From MGR-bin208 sp043780275 (GTDB lineage Bacteria; Bacteroidota; Bacteroidia; Chitinophagales; Chitinophagaceae), in contig JAYWCV010000009.1 of the NCBI GenBank assembly GCA_043780275.1, positions 1 to 7,019 on the forward strand: 7,019 nucleotides of DNA, in the 5' to 3' direction. This document shows positions 6,063-7,019 of the stretch, in pieces. Every line of letters starts with the position of its first letter. The stretch's first letter is position 1. Made by a program: the position numbers and the translations under genes. Under the pieces are notes generated by a model. That model saw only the letters and a list, made by a program, of their open reading frames with translations. It had not been told where the DNA came from and made no database searches.

Positions 6063-6752
6063 ATGCCAGTTTTTTTTCAACATATTATTGACCATAACAC
6101 CCGGATCGGAATCTGGAAGATAGAAGAATCGGAAGAGTTTTTTTCCGGTACTGTACCATTGCAGAGAGAAGTTACACACCCGGTGAAACGTTTACAACAC
6201 TTAGCAGGTCGGTTTTTATTGAAATATCTGTTTCCTGATTTTCCACATGAACTGATTAAGATTGCCGATACCAGAAAGCCCTATTTGCCCGATGAACAAT
6301 TTCATTTTTCCATATCGCATTGCGGCGATTATGCAGCAGCCATAGTTAGTAAAGATAAAAGGGTAGGCATCGATATCGAGATTCCTGTTGCGAAAATTGA
6401 AAAAATAAAACACAAATTTTTAAGCAAAAAGGAAATGGGTTTATTTGATCTTAAGGATGATTCTGAAATTCACAATTCACAATTCAGCATTCAACCCGTC
6501 CGATTAAGTCATCCCCGCCTGAATGGCTCAGTCGGGCAGGCGGGCAGGCATTTAACCTTGCTCTGGTCCTGCAAAGAATCCGTATTTAAATGGTATGGTA
6601 ATGGAGAAATCGATTTCCGGGAACATATTCAATTGAGTAAAAACAGTTCAGATTCGGGAATCGTAAATTGTCTGTTTACAAAAACCGGCAATGAATTATT
6701 CATTCACCACAAGGAATTTGAAAAAATTGTTTTGTCCTGGGTTGCCTGCTGA
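6063..6752 (+). CDS. 4'-phosphopantetheinyl transferase (Sfp/AcpS superfamily) with in-frame repeat insertion
   Basis: The enzyme transfers the 4'-phosphopantetheine arm of CoA to a Ser of carrier proteins such as ACP. It has 229 residues. Motifs in order are KRLQHLAGRFLLK (42-54), TRKPY (70-74), FSISHCGDYAA (82-92), VGIDIE (101-106, with D104 and E106 as Mg ligands), KFLSKKE (118-124) and the hallmark WSCKESVFK (168-176, with E172 as the third Mg ligand and K171/K176). All catalytic residues are present, so it is probably active. The odd part is residues about 136-163. The DNA there (6468-6551) is four ATTCANN-type heptamers followed by a GC-rich palindromic element, adding 28 in-frame residues between KFLSKKE and WSCKE. 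Without them the protein would be about 201 residues. The gene is divergent from dcd with an exact -7 box just upstream. Its stop codon (6750-6752) abuts a heptamer array. The exact carrier-protein partner is not deducible. Confidence 0.93.
   Translation: MPVFFQHIIDHNTRIGIWKIEESEEFFSGTVPLQREVTHPVKRLQHLAGRFLLKYLFPDFPHELIKIADTRKPYLPDEQFHFSISHCGDYAAAIVSKDKRVGIDIEIPVAKIEKIKHKFLSKKEMGLFDLKDDSEIHNSQFSIQPVRLSHPRLNGSVGQAGRHLTLLWSCKESVFKWYGNGEIDFREHIQLSKNSSDSGIVNCLFTKTGNELFIHHKEFEKIVLSWVAC
6468..6495. repeat. Four heptamer repeats (ATTCANN) inside the phosphopantetheinyl transferase gene
   Basis: Four consecutive 7-bp units begin at 6468, 6475, 6482 and 6489: ATTCACA twice, then ATTCAGC and ATTCAAC. 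They are the reverse complement of units in the array downstream of the gene (6753-6829). A 13-bp stretch, AATTCAGCATTCA (6481-6493), matches 6820-6832 in inverted orientation. They encode residues about 136-145 (IHNSQFSIQ and neighbours). Confidence 0.8.
6513..6549. repeat. GC-rich palindromic (REP-like) element inside the phosphopantetheinyl transferase gene
   Basis: CCCGCCTG (6514-6521) pairs perfectly with CAGGCGGG (6537-6544) around a 15-nt loop, and the octamer CGGGCAGG is tandemly repeated at 6533-6540 and 6541-6548. Of 37 bases 28 are G or C (76%), in sharp contrast with the AT-rich surroundings. It is translated as roughly PRLNGSVGQAGRH. The small size, hairpin form and in-frame position resemble palindromic elements known to insert into coding genes, such as those of Rickettsia. 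Membership of any named family is not claimed. Confidence 0.7.
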
Positions 6753-6829
6753 ATTGTTAATTGTTAATTGTTAATTGTGAATGTTGAATGGTTAATTGTG
6801 AATGTTGAATGGTTAATTATGAATGCTGA
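6753..6829. repeat. Heptamer tandem array, 11 units, C-depleted
   Basis: Eleven uninterrupted 7-bp units begin every 7 bases from 6753: ATTGTTA three times, then ATTGTGA, ATGTTGA, ATGGTTA, and the same three again as a 21-bp higher-order repeat (6774-6794 and 6795-6815), ending with ATTATGA and ATGCTGA. The array begins at the base after the phosphopantetheinyl transferase stop codon. The plus strand has no C from 6750 to 6825. Confidence 0.9.
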
Positions 6830-6960
6830 ATTCTCTAAACTTTCAACCCTCAACTCTAAACCCCTTAACCCTCAACACTAAACCCTCAACTCCTCAACCC
6901 CTCAACTCCTCAACCTCTCAACTCCTCAACCTCTCAACCCCTCAACCCTCAACCTCCAAC
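6830..6960. repeat. CTCAACYC octamer/16-mer array, G-free
   Basis: TCAAC occurs 12 times. In the best-ordered part, four 16-bp units start at 6885, 6901, 6917 and 6933, with consensus CTCAACTCCTCAACCY (the last copy is CTCAACCCCTCAACCC). The left part is a more degenerate mixture of CTCAAC and CTAAAC units. There is no G from 6829 to 6970. The right end overlaps the probable C-terminus of the minus-strand gene at 6942. It resembles the CAAC repeats at 5321-5463. Confidence 0.88.
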
Positions 6961-7019
6961 CCATCATCCAGCAAATGCAGATCAATCGACTCCATACCGG
7001 CAATACCTTCAATCGATCC
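6942..7019 (-). CDS. Probable C-terminus of an unidentified protein, cut by the window edge
   Basis: From the right edge the minus strand reads an open frame ending in TGA at 6944-6942, with 25 codons visible. The part away from the repeats reads SIEGIAGMESIDLHLLDD, which looks like ordinary acidic protein sequence. The last residues, GLEVEG, are encoded by the GGTTGAGG-type repeat, and the stop codon is also in the repeat. Of the other two minus frames, one stops at once and the other gives an unlikely Trp/Cys/Arg-rich string. I do not recognise the family. A plus-strand ATG at 6975 gives a less protein-like peptide. Too short for certainty. Confidence 0.45.
   Translation of the reverse strand, partial: GSIEGIAGMESIDLHLLDDGLEVEG

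Noticed and set aside
6830..6960. CRISPR-like appearance of the CTCAACYC array
   Set aside because: Units are 8/16 bp and directly abutting with no unique spacers and no cas genes nearby. It is a tandem repeat.

Overview
The window looks like chromosomal DNA of a Bacteroidota bacterium, most likely a member of the Chitinophagaceae or a close relative. The evidence is the AT-rich sequence, Shine-Dalgarno sites that are mostly weak or absent, two exact copies of a Bacteroidota-type -7 promoter box (TAACTTTG, fitting TAnnTTTG), a typical short lipid-phase signal peptide ending in FGQ, and the protein types themselves (DUF3810, Bacteroidota-style L32, PlsX and Dcd). The family-level placement is inference from protein style, not from a database match.

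Layout. Positions 1-1152 (+) hold the C-terminal ~383 residues of an ExuT-like MFS transporter, followed by an intrinsic terminator. Facing it on the minus strand is a probable four-gene unit, read from 4000 down to 1326: a DUF177/YceD-family protein, ribosomal protein L32 (rpmF), the acyl-phosphate synthase PlsX, and a secreted protein of unknown function whose motifs resemble an M14-type zinc peptidase. Divergent from this unit, DUF3810 (about 4140-5240, +) is a membrane protein with an HExxH motif. Next come dCTP deaminase (dcd, 6000-5464, -) and, divergent from it, a 4'-phosphopantetheinyl transferase (6063-6752, +). The window ends in what is probably the C-terminus of another minus-strand gene (7019-6942).

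The most notable content is repetitive. Both convergent gaps in the right half (5241-5463 and 6753-6941) are filled with short tandem repeats of 7-16 bp. Each gap switches abruptly in strand composition: in the second, 76 nt without a single C (6750-6825) are followed almost at once by 142 nt without a single G (6829-6970). The same heptamer family, followed by a 76% GC palindromic element, also lies inside the phosphopantetheinyl transferase reading frame. There it adds about 28 in-frame residues just before the catalytic WxxKExxxK motif. The repeats also overlap the stop codon of dcd and apparently encode the last residues and stop of the partial gene at the right edge.

Working together: DUF177-rpmF-plsX is a common bacterial linkage between ribosome biogenesis and phospholipid synthesis. 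PlsX uses acyl-ACP, and the phosphopantetheinyl transferase may activate carrier proteins. Dcd feeds dUTP/dTTP synthesis. The neighbourhood is mostly housekeeping. The unusual part is the repeat system threaded through gene ends and one coding region, not a defence or mobile gene cassette.
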